Source of the DNA: Deferribacteraceae bacterium
GTDB lineage: Bacteria; Chrysiogenota; Deferribacteres; Deferribacterales; JAISNW01
Direction of reading: 5' to 3'
DNA: 5,741 nt
Assembly: GCA_031278965.1 (NCBI GenBank)
Contig: JAITJJ010000119.1
Span: 1-5,741 of the forward strand
Shown: piece after piece, positions 5,303 through 5,741 of the stretch
Layout: each line of letters opens with the position of its first letter
How positions within the stretch are numbered: the stretch's first letter is position 1
Notes under the pieces: model-generated
What the model was told of the DNA's origin: nothing
Seen by the model: only the letters and a program-made list of their open reading frames with translations
Databases searched by the model: none
Position numbers and translations under genes: made by a program

Positions 5303-5593
5303 ATGTTTCATTATGAACACGAATTGACAGGAAGTGCAACAAGCGAAAAATCTGGGAATATTGTGCCGATGTTACGAAATGGGGAGATGTGGAAATGGCG
5401 GCAATTAGCAAAGATAAGATACAAGCCGCCGCTTCTCTTTGAATTGTTTGATGTTGTTCCAATGAAAAGATTCACCGGCGTTTCCGTTCCCGGAAACATA
5501 ATATTTGCACTAACTGATGCCGGGAACGAGTTGCTGAAACAAGTGATACCGCTGATAAAGATAGAGGAGACCGACTACAGTTCTTTGAGATAG
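5303..5593 (+). pseudogene. Frameshifted and shortened SRPBCC (START/polyketide cyclase-like) gene
   Basis: The literal frame gives 96 residues, with ATG at 5303 behind AGAGGA. Its beginning (FHYEHELTGSATSEK) and its end (FELFDVVPMKRFTGVSVPG) fit the start and middle of SRPBCC proteins, small beta-sheet proteins with a hydrophobic ligand pocket. The middle does not fit. If the reading shifts by -1 at the A-run 5346-5350, the next codons read IWEYCADVTKWGDVEMAAIS. This restores the family pattern S-x-E-K-[IV]-W-(x)4-D-V-x-x-W, seen in relatives as SPEKVWxxxxDVxxW. The shifted frame stops at 5452-5454. The register must return by one base near 5430 to rejoin IRYKPPLLFELFDVV. The gap from the conserved tryptophan to the DVVP segment is about 15 residues shorter than usual, and the total is well below the usual 140-150, so internal deletions are also likely. 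Ligand and role are unknown. Alternatives are sequencing errors or recoding at the A-run. Confidence 0.6.
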
Positions 5594-5693
5594 GCAGAAA
5601 CGAGTATGAGCAAATGCACTTTATTTCACTCTCTTCTCTTCCGTGTTTCTTTTCTCTTCTCATTGTAATTATTCCTATTACTATAACTGCAAA

Positions 5694-5720
5694 GGCGGGC
5701 AGCCTGTCCAACTGCCCGCC
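5694..5720. terminator. 9-bp GC-rich hairpin, possible bidirectional terminator
   Basis: GGCGGGCAG (5694-5702) and CTGCCCGCC (5712-5720) form a perfect stem with a nine-base loop. Read on the minus strand the stem is followed by TTTGCAGTT; read on the plus strand it is followed by CGATATCTTT. The T-runs are short on both sides, so termination would be moderate at best. It closes the AT- and pyrimidine-rich gap (5594-5693) after the SRPBCC relic, where I see no gene. Confidence 0.45.
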
Positions 5721-5741
5721 CGATATCTTTAATCTCCCGCT

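Noticed and set aside
5303..5593. HxlR-type winged-helix regulator with an internal deletion
   Set aside because: The ALTDAGNELLK end suggested a winged helix, but the frame-corrected N-terminal pattern SEKIWxxxxDVxxW and the following DVVPMKRFTG fit SRPBCC proteins much better.
5472..5741. Minus-strand frame open to the window edge, with a hydrophobic segment followed by basic residues (LPAFAVIVIGIITMRREKK)
   Set aside because: It looks like the membrane tail of a protein, but it crosses a 9-bp hairpin and then runs antisense into the SRPBCC relic with low-complexity S/R/C-rich sequence. The best explanation is chance on the purine-rich strand, though a gene end from outside the window cannot be fully excluded.

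Overview
The window reads as chromosomal DNA of a Gram-negative bacterium with flagellar genes and multiheme c-type cytochromes, that is, an anaerobically or flexibly respiring lineage of the deltaproteobacterial or Deferribacteres kind. That placement is inferred from gene content only. The initiator tRNA has no encoded CCA end. Coding sequence is moderately AT-rich, and the gaps between genes are strongly AT-rich.

Layout. Minus strand, 4-1797: initiator tRNA-fMet with its own promoter; fliQ, a subunit of the flagellar export gate; and an inner-membrane-anchored octaheme cytochrome c with a well-formed sigma-70-type promoter. fliQ lies 74 bases downstream of the cytochrome gene and may be read from the same promoter. 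Its usual partners fliP and fliR are not next to it. Plus strand, 1846-2019: a short frame with coding character but no normal start codon, converging on the next gene. Minus strand, 2031-3302: a roughly 401-residue soluble, beta-rich protein that I do not recognise, with its own promoter. From 3303 to about 3625 is AT-rich DNA in which I recognise nothing. Plus strand, 3626-5239: a possible promoter, two very short overlapping frames, and hemG, a HemY-type FAD-dependent protoporphyrinogen oxidase. Plus strand, 5236-5593: a promoter-like -35 box, a perfect 12-bp inverted repeat that looks like an operator, and a shortened, frameshifted relic of an SRPBCC-superfamily (START/polyketide cyclase-like) gene. 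A 9-bp hairpin lies at 5694-5720.

How the genes relate. The clearest link is haem: HemG makes protoporphyrin IX, and the octaheme cytochrome needs eight covalently bound haems. They are separate transcription units on opposite strands, so this is shared metabolism and not an operon. I found no mobile element, CRISPR array, toxin-antitoxin pair or defence system. The unusual material is decay and odd starts: the SRPBCC relic under an intact-looking operator, the startless frame at 1846-2019, the short-frame chain ahead of hemG, and a fliQ gene separated from its cluster. Together they suggest a rearranged and partly eroding stretch of genome.
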